Assembly (NCBI GenBank): GCA_900770895.1
Contig: CAAGMF010000102.1
Location: 1-10,532 of the forward strand
Length of the DNA: 10,532 nucleotides
From: an uncultured Mitsuokella sp.
GTDB lineage: Bacteria > Bacillota > Negativicutes > Selenomonadales > Selenomonadaceae
Direction of reading: 5' to 3'
The notes beneath the pieces were generated by a model that was not told where the DNA came from, made no database searches, and worked only from the letters and a program-made list of their open reading frames with translations. Shown here in pieces: positions 1-6,533 of the stretch. Both the position numbers and the translations under genes were made by a program. Position 1 is the first letter of the stretch; each line of letters opens with the position of its first letter.

Positions 1-15
1 ACGCTCTTCCGATCT
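1..15. other. Illumina adapter remnant at contig end
   Basis: The first 15 bases, ACGCTCTTCCGATCT, are identical to the 3' end of the Illumina TruSeq-type adapter. On the minus strand they read AGATCGGAAGAGCGT, the usual adapter read-through sequence. They sit exactly where the cydD frame should continue, and the codons they would add (RSEER) do not fit the ABC-ATPase sequence expected after the signature motif. They should be treated as untrimmed sequencing adapter and not as genomic DNA. Confidence 0.93.
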
Positions 16-1584
16 AGAGCGCAGGATGGCGCGGGCCAGCCCCAGCCGATGGCGTTCCCCGGCGGAGAGCGGCAGGCCACCGTCGCCCAGCCGGGTGGCC
101 AGGCCGTCGGGCAGCTGGCTGTACCAGTCAGTCAGCCCGGCCAGCCGCAGCGCCTGCTCGAGGCGGGCAGCGGGTATGGCCTCAGGGGCGTGCTCTGGAT
201 AGTCGCCGTGAGGGCTGGCGATGACGGCGGCGGTGAACAGGGGCAGATTGTCGGCCAGAGAAGCGCTGAATATATGCGGCTCCTGCGGAACATAGGCGAT
301 GAGCCGGGCCCGGCTGGCCGGGTCCAGCCTGTCGACGGGCTGGCGCTCGATGAGCCGTGGGTGCCCGGCGGTGGTGGCGGCTGTCCGGGGCAGGGCCGAG
401 ACCAGCTCAATCGTGCCGGCAGTCGGGGCCGTCAACCCGGCCAGCAGCCGCAGCAGCGTGCTTTTGCCCGAGCCGCTGGGACCGAGCAGGGCCAGCGTGC
501 TGCCGGCCGGGCAGGCGAAATCCAGGTCCTGCAGGATATCCTCATCGGTACCGGGATAGCGGTAGCACAGTCCCTGCACGGACAAGCCGGGCGGCAGGGC
601 AATCTCGGCATGATGCTGGTGGACCGCCGGAGTGGGGACAGACGTAGCCTGCCGGACGGCCTGCCAGGCGGTGGCAGCAGTCATGCCGGAGTGAAAGGCC
701 TGGCCGCTGCGCCGCAGCGGGGCATAGAAAGCAGGCGCGAGCAGCAGTATGGCGAAGGCAGCGGCAAAGCCGATGCTGCCAGCGAGCAGGCGGAAGCCGA
801 TGAGCACGGCGATGATGGCGATGGACAGCGTCGTTATGAGCTCGATGGCGAAAGAGGACAGGAAGGCCAGGCGCAGTACTTTGAGCGATGCCCGGGCGAA
901 CTGCTGCGAGAGATTTGCCAGCTGTCGGCGCTGGGCTTTTTCCTGCCCGAAGAGTTTGAGCGTCGTCAGACCCTGTAGCAGCTCGTGGAACCCCGCCGTC
1001 AGGCGGGACAGGCTGGCTAGCTGCTGCTCGGTGCCGGATTTTGTCAGCTGGCCGATGAGAGCCAGCAATACGGGAGCAATCGGGAGGCTGATCAGCATCA
1101 GCAGGCCGCTTAGCGGGTCGAGTACGATGGCGGCAGCCAGCAGTACGGGCGTATTGACAGCCAGGCTCAGCAGTACGGGCAGTACGGATTCGATGAGTCC
1201 GGTGGCGGCGTCGACGGATTCTATGGCCAGGGACGGCAGCTCTGGCTGGAGGGCCTGCGGCGTGGTCAGCAGGCTGGCATGGAGATCGTGACGCAGCTGC
1301 TGGCCGAGCTGGCGGGAGAGGCAGCTCAGGATGTGGCGGCGCGGCCACACCAGTCCGGCGCGCAAGAGCATGACGACAAGCAGCACCAGAAAATCTGGTG
1401 CTGCTGCGTACCATATGTCATTGGCTGAGAGCGCGGCTGCTCCTGGCAGCAGGCGCTCCATGAGCCGGGTCAGCGTCAGGGCCAGCGCGATGAAGGTCAG
1501 GCTGGAGATGAGCTCCAGACCGGCCAGCAGGGCGATGCGCCGACGCTGGCTCCGGCAGAAAATCAGGAATTCTTTTACAGGCAT
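16..1584 (-). CDS. cydD: CydD, thiol reductant ABC exporter subunit (3' end missing)
   Basis: This is one half of the heterodimeric CydDC inner-membrane ABC transporter, which exports cysteine/glutathione-type thiols and is required to mature cytochrome bd. 523 codons are present and the family is usually about 550-590. The N-terminal half (about residues 15-290) is an exporter-type membrane domain and includes the TTLKLFGQE segment (residues 207-215) typical of CydD. The ATPase domain follows, with Walker A GPSGSGKST at 368-376, Q-loop Gln434 in YVPQEPHIFS, and signature LSAGERHRLGLARAI at 506-520. Walker B and the switch His lie beyond the contig end; the break is the adapter at 1-15, not a mutation. 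The ATG at 1584 has GAGGTGA at 1596-1602, 11 nt upstream, and starts 19 nt after the cydB stop, so it is part of the cyd operon. CydC would be expected next. CydC is the alternative assignment, but order and sequence favour CydD. Confidence 0.92.
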
Positions 1585-1603
1585 GGGTCAGCCGCTCACC
1601 TCG

Positions 1604-2620
1604 TCAGTAGGAATGTTCCTGTACGTCATCAGGAGTGATACGATGACGGAATACATAGTAGGTCCAGCCCTGATATATCAGTACGATCGGGACTAATACG
1701 AGGGCGGCCACGGTCATGATCGACAGCGTGTACGGCGTCGAGGCGGCGTTGGTGATGGTCAGGCTGTAGGCCGGATTCAGCGACGAGACCATGAGCCGCG
1801 GGAACAGGGCGGCAAAGAAGCCGACCGTCGTGCAGGCGATGGTCAGGGCGCCGAGTACGAAGCTGCTGATGTAGTGCCGGCCGCAGAGGCGGATATAGGC
1901 GCCGATGAAGAGCAGGGCAGCCAGTACGAGCAGGCCGACGGCTGCCGGACGCGTCAGGATGTCGGTCGAGAATACGGTCAGCAGCAGGCAGAGCACGAAG
2001 GCCACGGCGGCAATGATGCCCCAGATCCGCCCCAGGGAGCGGGCCCGGAGAATGAGCCCCGTATTTTGCAGGCGTATGCTCAGGAATGTCGCTCCGTGGA
2101 AGACGAACACGGCCAGGAACGTCAGGCCGCCGACGATGGAGTAGACCGAGAGCAGGTCGAAGAAGCTGCCGGCATACGTCATATCCTGATTGATGGGGAG
2201 ACCTTTGAGCAGGTCGATGACCGCTACGCCCCAGAGGAAAGCCGGGACGGCGCTGCCGAAGCAGATGGCAGCCTCCCAGGCCCGACGCCAGCCGGCATGC
2301 CGACAGCGGCCGCGCAGCTCGAAGGCTGCTCCGCGCAGGATCAGGGCGACGAGCATCAGGAACAGAGCGAGATAGAATGTCGAGAACATCGTAGCGTAGA
2401 CGTGCGGGAACGCCGCGAACAGGGCGCCGCCGGCCGTTATCATCCAGACCTCGTTGCCATCCCAGACGGGGGCGATGGTCATGAGTACCTGCGAGCGGTC
2501 TTCATCGCGCGGACTCAGGAATGGCAGCAGCATGCCGACACCATAGTCGAAGCCTTCGAGGATGAAGAAGCCGGTGAACAGAACGGTTATGAGGATGAAC
2601 CATAGTATCGTGAGATCCAT
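1604..2620 (-). CDS. cydB: Cytochrome bd ubiquinol/menaquinol oxidase subunit II
   Basis: CydB is the second membrane subunit of cytochrome bd oxidase, the high-affinity quinol:O2 oxidoreductase. It pairs with CydA and does not carry the quinol-binding loop. At 338 aa it has the usual length. Family landmarks are the first helix with GFFILEGFDYGVG (17-29), PVWDGNEVW (51-59), the RGAAFELR loop (96-103), and the C-terminal FPRLMVSSLNP ... NAASTPYTL region (273-299). About eight to nine hydrophobic segments are visible. The ATG overlaps the cydA stop by one base (TGATG), which implies translational coupling. AAGGGGG at 2629-2635 gives a good ribosome binding site 8 nt upstream. cydD follows after 19 nt, leaving no room for a separate CydX-type small subunit gene. 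Confidence 0.97.
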   Translation of the reverse strand: MDLTILWFILITVLFTGFFILEGFDYGVGMLLPFLSPRDEDRSQVLMTIAPVWDGNEVWMITAGGALFAAFPHVYATMFSTFYLALFLMLVALILRGAAFELRGRCRHAGWRRAWEAAICFGSAVPAFLWGVAVIDLLKGLPINQDMTYAGSFFDLLSVYSIVGGLTFLAVFVFHGATFLSIRLQNTGLILRARSLGRIWGIIAAVAFVLCLLLTVFSTDILTRPAAVGLLVLAALLFIGAYIRLCGRHYISSFVLGALTIACTTVGFFAALFPRLMVSSLNPAYSLTITNAASTPYTLSIMTVAALVLVPIVLIYQGWTYYVFRHRITPDDVQEHSY

Positions 2621-4005
2621 CAGTCACGCCCCCTTTCGGCAGCCGGTTCGTCCGTTATGGTCGTCTGATGTATGTAGCGCAGGGCGATGCAGAGCGCCGC
2701 GATGATGAGCACGAGGTAGATCAGCGTGAAGCCGATGAGCGTCAGCCAGACCTCGCCGCCGGTGAGATTCGGCGATACGGCGTCAGCTGTGCGCTGCAAC
2801 CCGACGACGATCCAGGGCTGGCGTCCGGCCTCAGCGATGAACCAGCCGACGGAATTGGCGATGAATGGCAGCGGCAGCAGGGCTGGCAGGAAGCGCAGCC
2901 AGCAGCGGAAAGGCTTCTGCGTGAGGCGGCCCGTATGCGCGAGGAACAGCGTCACGAAGCCCAGCAGCATCATGAGGCCGCCGAGGCCGATCATGATGCG
3001 GAAGCTCCAGAACAGGCCGCAGACATCGGGGATGTAGTCGCCGGCCCCGTATTTCTCCACGGCCTGGGCCTGTAGCTGATTGATGCCCGGTACAGCGCCG
3101 GAGGGATGATTGTAGAGCATGAACGAGAATACGCCCGGCACGGCGATTTCTGCGTCATTCTGGCGGGCGGGCTGGTTGACGTCGGCGACGATGGCGAAGG
3201 GAGCAGGATCGGCCGTCTCCCATAGCGCTTCGATTGATGAAAGCTTCATCGGATTGGCCTGCGCCAGATACTGCGTATGCAGATGGCCGCTGCCCATGGC
3301 GCCGAACAGCCCGACGAGCATGAATATGGCGCCGGCCTTGACCGTCTGGGTGAATGCATAGCGCGAGGATTCATCATGCAGGACTTTCCAGACCGATACG
3401 GCCAGGACGACGAATCCGGCGGTCGTGATGCCGGAAAAGAAGGCATGGCTGTACTCTCCGATTACATAATGGTTCGTGATCAGAGCGACGAAATCCGTCA
3501 TGACGGCACGACCGTTTTCGATGGCATAGCCGACTGGATGCTGCATGAACGAGTTGGCGACGAGGATCCAGAACGCGGATATGTTCGAGCCGAGTGCAAC
3601 AATCCATATGCAGGCACAGTGCAGTTTCGGCGAGAGTCTTTTCCAGCCGAATACCCAGAGGCCGAGGAATGTCGACTCGAGGAAGAAGGCGGTCAGGGCC
3701 TCGAGCGCCAGCGGGGCGCCGAAGATATCGCCCATGAATCGCGAATACTCGGACCAGTTCATGCCGAAGTGGAATTCCTGTACGATGCCGGTGACGACGC
3801 CGAGGGCGAAGTTGATCAGGAACAGGGTGCCGAAGAACTTCACGAGCTTCCGGCTGGCCGCTTTCCAGTGCGGCCGCTGGGTGCGCACATAGCAGGTCTC
3901 GAGCAGGGCCACGAAGATGGACAGCCCGAGCGTGATGGGCACGAACAGGAAATGATAGGTAGTCGTGATGGCGAACTGCCAGCGCGACAGGATCAATGCC
4001 TCCAC
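2620..4005 (-). CDS. cydA: Cytochrome bd ubiquinol/menaquinol oxidase subunit I
   Basis: CydA is the catalytic subunit of cytochrome bd oxidase. It binds haems b558, b595 and d and oxidises quinol at the outer membrane face. The 461 aa match the short-Q-loop form; the E. coli type is about 520. By comparison with the E. coli protein, visible haem and proton-path residues are His18 (b595 ligand in YHFLFVP), Glu102 and Glu110 (APLALEALTAFFLES), His187 and Met338 (b558 ligands, in EYSHAF and FWSFRIMIG), and the conserved GRQPW motif at 394-398 with Glu392 two residues ahead. Lys254 and Glu259 (NPMKLSSIEALW) are the usual quinol-loop residues. The start is GTG, supported by GGGAGGG (4012-4018) six bases upstream; no ATG fits as well. 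A promoter lies about 80 bases upstream. The oxidase would let an otherwise anaerobic cell scavenge traces of oxygen. Confidence 0.97.
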   Translation of the reverse strand: MEALILSRWQFAITTTYHFLFVPITLGLSIFVALLETCYVRTQRPHWKAASRKLVKFFGTLFLINFALGVVTGIVQEFHFGMNWSEYSRFMGDIFGAPLALEALTAFFLESTFLGLWVFGWKRLSPKLHCACIWIVALGSNISAFWILVANSFMQHPVGYAIENGRAVMTDFVALITNHYVIGEYSHAFFSGITTAGFVVLAVSVWKVLHDESSRYAFTQTVKAGAIFMLVGLFGAMGSGHLHTQYLAQANPMKLSSIEALWETADPAPFAIVADVNQPARQNDAEIAVPGVFSFMLYNHPSGAVPGINQLQAQAVEKYGAGDYIPDVCGLFWSFRIMIGLGGLMMLLGFVTLFLAHTGRLTQKPFRCWLRFLPALLPLPFIANSVGWFIAEAGRQPWIVVGLQRTADAVSPNLTGGEVWLTLIGFTLIYLVLIIAALCIALRYIHQTTITDEPAAERGRD

Positions 4006-4011
4006 AAATAT

Positions 4012-4018
4012 CCCTCCC
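4012..4018 (-). promoter_or_regulatory. Ribosome binding site fixing the GTG start of cydA
   Basis: The minus strand reads GGGAGGG, six bases before GTG at 4005-4003. This strong Shine-Dalgarno match, plus the conserved CydA N-terminus beginning right after it, decides the non-ATG start. Confidence 0.8.
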
Positions 4019-4073
4019 TTTTACAACATATTGAAATGAATGCAACTGATAAATAATAAATGATTGTTTTTGG

Positions 4074-4091
4074 TGATTTCATTATAAATCA
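4074..4091. promoter_or_regulatory. Candidate operator: 18-bp inverted repeat over the cydA -10
   Basis: TGATTT-CATTAT-AAATCA is a perfect 6+6 bp inverted repeat whose centre covers the TATAAT box of the cydA promoter. A dimeric regulator bound here would block RNA polymerase. The half-sites resemble but do not match FNR (TTGAT-N4-ATCAA) or CRP sites, and they do not match the Rex consensus, so the regulator is unknown. The region is AT-rich, so a chance palindrome is possible. Confidence 0.4.
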
Positions 4092-4109
4092 GAATTGTCC
4101 GAACAGCAA
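4081..4109 (-). promoter_or_regulatory. Sigma-70-type promoter of cydA
   Basis: On the minus strand TTGCTG (4109-4104) is followed by a 17-bp spacer and a perfect TATAAT (4086-4081). Transcription would start near 4074, leaving a leader of about 70 nt before cydA. This suggests that cydABD can be transcribed separately from the upstream P-type-ATPase-like gene. No strong terminator is visible between them, so read-through is also possible. Confidence 0.65.
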
Positions 4110-4146
4110 TAGCGCTGAAAAGAAAAATAACAGTTCTTTGGCAGAT

Positions 4147-5385
4147 TCATTTCAGGCGCAGGGAATTCAGTGCGGTCAGCAGTGTGAGGGACAGGTTGAT
4201 AAGCAGGGCCGGGACGGGCGTGAGCAGCGGACCGCCGAAGGCATGGAGCAGGCCCATGGCCCAGGGGATCGTCACGAGGCTCACGATGATGGTCAGGCGG
4301 CGGTTCTGGTGCTGCAGCTGATAGAGGCGGCGGCCCAGATTGATGAGGAGCGTGAGCGCGTAAAGGGAATGGGCCGGCAGTGTGACCGAGGGAGTGTCAT
4401 GACCGGTGGCCCCGGTGTCGGCCGCGGGATCCGGAGTATCCGCATCAGTGGGGGATTTTGCGGCCATGCGTACGACGACGTCAGCCTCGGCACCGGCTGC
4501 AGCGTCGCGCTCGTCGGTGGCCAGGACAGCTACGGTGGAGCCGCCCGCCCGGAGCAGCTGGATCTCCCGGGCTTTGGTGATGGGACTGAGGCCGTGGCGG
4601 GCCTCATCGAGTGACAGTTGCCGGGCGGTATAGGCGGCCAGACGACGGTCGGCACTCGTCATGAGTATGAGGCGCAGGCCGAGCTGCTGCAGCCGGGACA
4701 GGGCGGCTGGTATGCCGGGGGCCGGTTCATCGACGAAGGCGATGATGCCGCGGCCATAGGAGCCGCGGCCGATGAATACCGGTACTGCGCCGCGCGTGGT
4801 CAGCTGATCGGCACGCGTGAGCAGGTCGGCGGAGAGATGTACGCCCTCGGACTCGACGAGCTTGCGGGAACCGACGTAGACGGGGTCGCGCTTTACGATT
4901 GCCTCGACGCCGGCCCCGGGGAACTCCTGATTGCCAGTCGCCGGCGGGATGCGCAGGCGGCGGTTCTTTATAGCGGCGGCTATGGCCCGGGCATAGGGGT
5001 GAGAGGATTCCTGCTCCGTAGCGGCGGCCAGCTCGAGCAGGGCGTTCTGGCCGATGCCCTCCGGTATGATCTGCGATATCAGCGGTTCGTTGGCGAAAAG
5101 CTGGCTGCGATGGGCCAGCACGAGCGTGTCGACATCACCGAGGAGCGGCAGGGCCTCCGGCGAGCTCAGGCGGACTCCATATCCGGCAGCAGCCTTGCGG
5201 ATGCGATAGCGGCTGACGGTCTGGCTGCCCAGATACGGCAGCGGGAGCGCAGCACAGATGACGGACAGTCCGATGCTGGCGGCGGTCATCATATCATCGC
5301 CTGCAGCATACCAGTATATGGTCATGACGATGGCAGCGATGAGCATGATGATCAGGATATATCTATAGGATATTGATTTGCTCAT
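4147..5385 (-). CDS. Degenerate P1B-type ATPase-like membrane protein (pseudo-ATPase)
   Basis: 412 aa, resembling the C-terminal two-thirds of a CopA-like heavy-metal P-type ATPase but without its catalytic residues. Two helices at about 10-28 and 34-54 match the pair before the P-domain, with the CPC site replaced by CAALPLP (44-50). VDTLVLAHRSQLF (85-97) aligns to the DKTGT region with Ala91 in place of the phosphorylated Asp. The nucleotide domain keeps SHP (128-130) and GAGV (157-160). TGDN has become TSAD (243-246). Lys271 of the P-domain is kept. GDGxND has become ATDERD (289-294). A Thr/Asp/Pro-rich stretch (about 311-333) precedes a final hairpin (364-405), where the YN and MxxSS metal ligands are lost although the ending NSLRL is kept. 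No N-terminal metal domain or actuator domain is encoded. The ATG has AGAGG 8 nt upstream and a near-consensus promoter. The frame is intact, so it is probably expressed. Transport activity is unlikely. A regulatory, scaffold or oxidase-assembly role is speculation based on its position ahead of cydA. Confidence 0.8.
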   Translation of the reverse strand: MSKSISYRYILIIMLIAAIVMTIYWYAAGDDMMTAASIGLSVICAALPLPYLGSQTVSRYRIRKAAAGYGVRLSSPEALPLLGDVDTLVLAHRSQLFANEPLISQIIPEGIGQNALLELAAATEQESSHPYARAIAAAIKNRRLRIPPATGNQEFPGAGVEAIVKRDPVYVGSRKLVESEGVHLSADLLTRADQLTTRGAVPVFIGRGSYGRGIIAFVDEPAPGIPAALSRLQQLGLRLILMTSADRRLAAYTARQLSLDEARHGLSPITKAREIQLLRAGGSTVAVLATDERDAAAGAEADVVVRMAAKSPTDADTPDPAADTGATGHDTPSVTLPAHSLYALTLLINLGRRLYQLQHQNRRLTIIVSLVTIPWAMGLLHAFGGPLLTPVPALLINLSLTLLTALNSLRLK

Positions 5386-5415
5386 ATCAGGAACCTCTTT
5401 TCTCTAGCTGCATCT

Positions 5416-5444
5416 ATTATCCGCCAAAGAGCGGACACGGTCAA
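5416..5444 (-). promoter_or_regulatory. Promoter of the P-type-ATPase-like gene
   Basis: The minus strand carries TTGACC (5444-5439), a 17-bp spacer and GATAAT (5421-5416), close to the sigma-70 consensus. The predicted start near 5409 gives a short leader of about 24 nt before the ATG at 5385. The spacer contains a small inverted repeat, CCGC/GCGG (5421-5434 on the plus strand). The promoter is back to back with that of ispE. Confidence 0.75.
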
Positions 5445-5462
5445 TAGACGCGGACGAAAGTC

Positions 5463-5491
5463 TTGTCAGTTGGCGGTACAGCTGATAAAAT
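5463..5491 (+). promoter_or_regulatory. Promoter of ispE
   Basis: TTGTCA (5463-5468), a 17-bp spacer and TAAAAT (5486-5491) form a good sigma-70-type promoter. A second perfect -10 box, TATAAT at 5529-5534, lies closer to the gene but has no convincing -35. The transcript would run into ispE, gntR and glmU. Confidence 0.65.
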
Positions 5492-5560
5492 CATTATATA
5501 GTTCGACGTGTATGATGCGATGATGATGTATAATGTATTCCAGACCGGTTGTTGCTGGCG

Positions 5561-5566
5561 AGGGGG
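5561..5566 (+). promoter_or_regulatory. Ribosome binding site deciding the ispE start
   Basis: AGGGGG lies six bases before the ATG at 5573. It directly abuts the in-frame ATG at 5567 and lies inside a longer reading from TTG at 5549, so 5573 is the only start with normal spacing. Confidence 0.7.
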
Positions 5567-5572
5567 ATGTTT

Positions 5573-6454
5573 ATGATTAATCAATTAACGGTCGAGGGAC
5601 AGGCCAAGATAAATCTGTCGCTCGATATACTTGGCAAGCGGAGCGATGGGTATCATGAGGTGGCTATGGTCATGCAGTCCATCGGACTGTCGGATACCCT
5701 GGAGCTGGAGAAACTGCCGGCAGACGGGCAGGTGGAGCTGGAGCTAGCAGGCGCTGCAGCCGGCATAGAGGCGGATGAGAGCAATCTGGCCTGGCGGGCG
5801 GCAGCACTTCTGCTGCGCGAGGGGCAGGTGCACGGCGGCGTGCGCATGCGGCTGACGAAGCGCATACCGATCGCGGCGGGGCTTGCCGGCGGCTCGACCG
5901 ATGCGGCAGCTGCCTTGCGCGGTGCCAACGAGCTGTATGGACTGGGATATGATACCGGACAGCTCTGCGAGTTCGGTGCGCGCCTGGGCATGGATATCCC
6001 GTTCTGCCTGCGGGGCGGTACGATGCTGGCCACCGGGCGCGGGGAGATGCTGCGCCGACTGCCGGACATGCCTCAGACCTATGTCGTGCTGGCCAAGCCG
6101 CCGATCGGCATATCGACCGCCTGGGCGTATCAGCACTATGATGCCGAGGGGGCCGAGCACCATCCGGATAATGAGCGGCTCGAGCAGGAAATCGCGTCCG
6201 GTGAGCGAAAAGCTATAGCCGGATTATTGTGCAATGTGCTGGAAAGTGTTAGTATAAAAAAGTATGGAATAATTTCGGAGTACAAGCAGCTCATGCTGCA
6301 GGCCGGGGCTATGGCCGCCATGATGTCGGGCAGCGGCCCGACGGTGTTCGGGCTCTGCCCTGACGAGGACACGGCCGGAAAGGTGGCGGAACTGCTGCGG
6401 CGCGAGACGGAGGCGGCGGTATTCGTCACTACCACGACGGGGCCGTGCGCATGA
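5573..6454 (+). CDS. ispE: 4-diphosphocytidyl-2-C-methyl-D-erythritol kinase (IspE)
   Basis: This cytosolic GHMP-family kinase phosphorylates CDP-methylerythritol at its 2-hydroxyl with ATP, the fourth step of the non-mevalonate (MEP) isoprenoid pathway that feeds undecaprenyl and quinone synthesis. 293 aa, the usual length. Motif 1 is AKINLSLDILGKRSDGYHEV (11-30) with the active-site Lys12. The ATP-binding GHMP loop is PIAAGLAGGSTDAA (99-112). Catalytic Asp141 lies in GMDIPFCL. Motif 3 is MMSGSGPTVFG (250-260). The ATG at 5573 fits the ribosome binding site; upstream in-frame starts at 5549 and 5567 do not. The gene is divergent from the respiratory block and is followed after 79 bases by a GntR regulator. 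A short AT-rich patch (6221-6276) near the 3' end differs from the GC-rich body. Confidence 0.96.
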   Translation: MINQLTVEGQAKINLSLDILGKRSDGYHEVAMVMQSIGLSDTLELEKLPADGQVELELAGAAAGIEADESNLAWRAAALLLREGQVHGGVRMRLTKRIPIAAGLAGGSTDAAAALRGANELYGLGYDTGQLCEFGARLGMDIPFCLRGGTMLATGRGEMLRRLPDMPQTYVVLAKPPIGISTAWAYQHYDAEGAEHHPDNERLEQEIASGERKAIAGLLCNVLESVSIKKYGIISEYKQLMLQAGAMAAMMSGSGPTVFGLCPDEDTAGKVAELLRRETEAAVFVTTTTGPCA

Positions 6455-6484
6455 GTCACCGGACCGGAGTGATGTCCGTATGAT

Positions 6485-6501
6485 ATATGATATTAACATA
6501 T
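6485..6501. promoter_or_regulatory. AT-rich inverted repeat ahead of gntR
   Basis: ATATG (6485-6489) and CATAT (6497-6501) form an inverted repeat in a very AT-rich stretch between ispE and gntR (6480-6515), with repeated ATATGAT units. FadR-type regulators often bind palindromes near their own gene, so this is a possible autoregulatory site or part of a weak promoter. The classical FadR-type half-site is not evident, so the call is tentative. Confidence 0.25.
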
Positions 6502-6533
6502 GATGATATATATTCAGAAATAGAGGGAATGAA

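Noticed and set aside
49..978. Long plus-strand open frame of 309 codons opposite cydD
   Set aside because: It is a shadow of GC-rich cydD; the minus-strand frame has Walker A, Q-loop and signature motifs, while this frame is Gly/Gln/Arg-rich with no recognisable domain.
542..1414. Minus-strand 290-codon frame
   Set aside because: Same strand as cydD but another frame; an Arg/Pro/Ala/His-rich composition is typical of out-of-frame GC-rich reading.
4147..5385. Calling this gene a working copper-exporting ATPase or a pseudogene
   Set aside because: A working pump is excluded by the missing Asp and missing domains. Pseudogene is not favoured because frame, promoter and ribosome binding site are intact.
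5549..5572. N-terminal extension of ispE from TTG 5549 or ATG 5567
   Set aside because: The ribosome binding site AGGGGG lies within or directly against these starts; only ATG 5573 has normal spacing.
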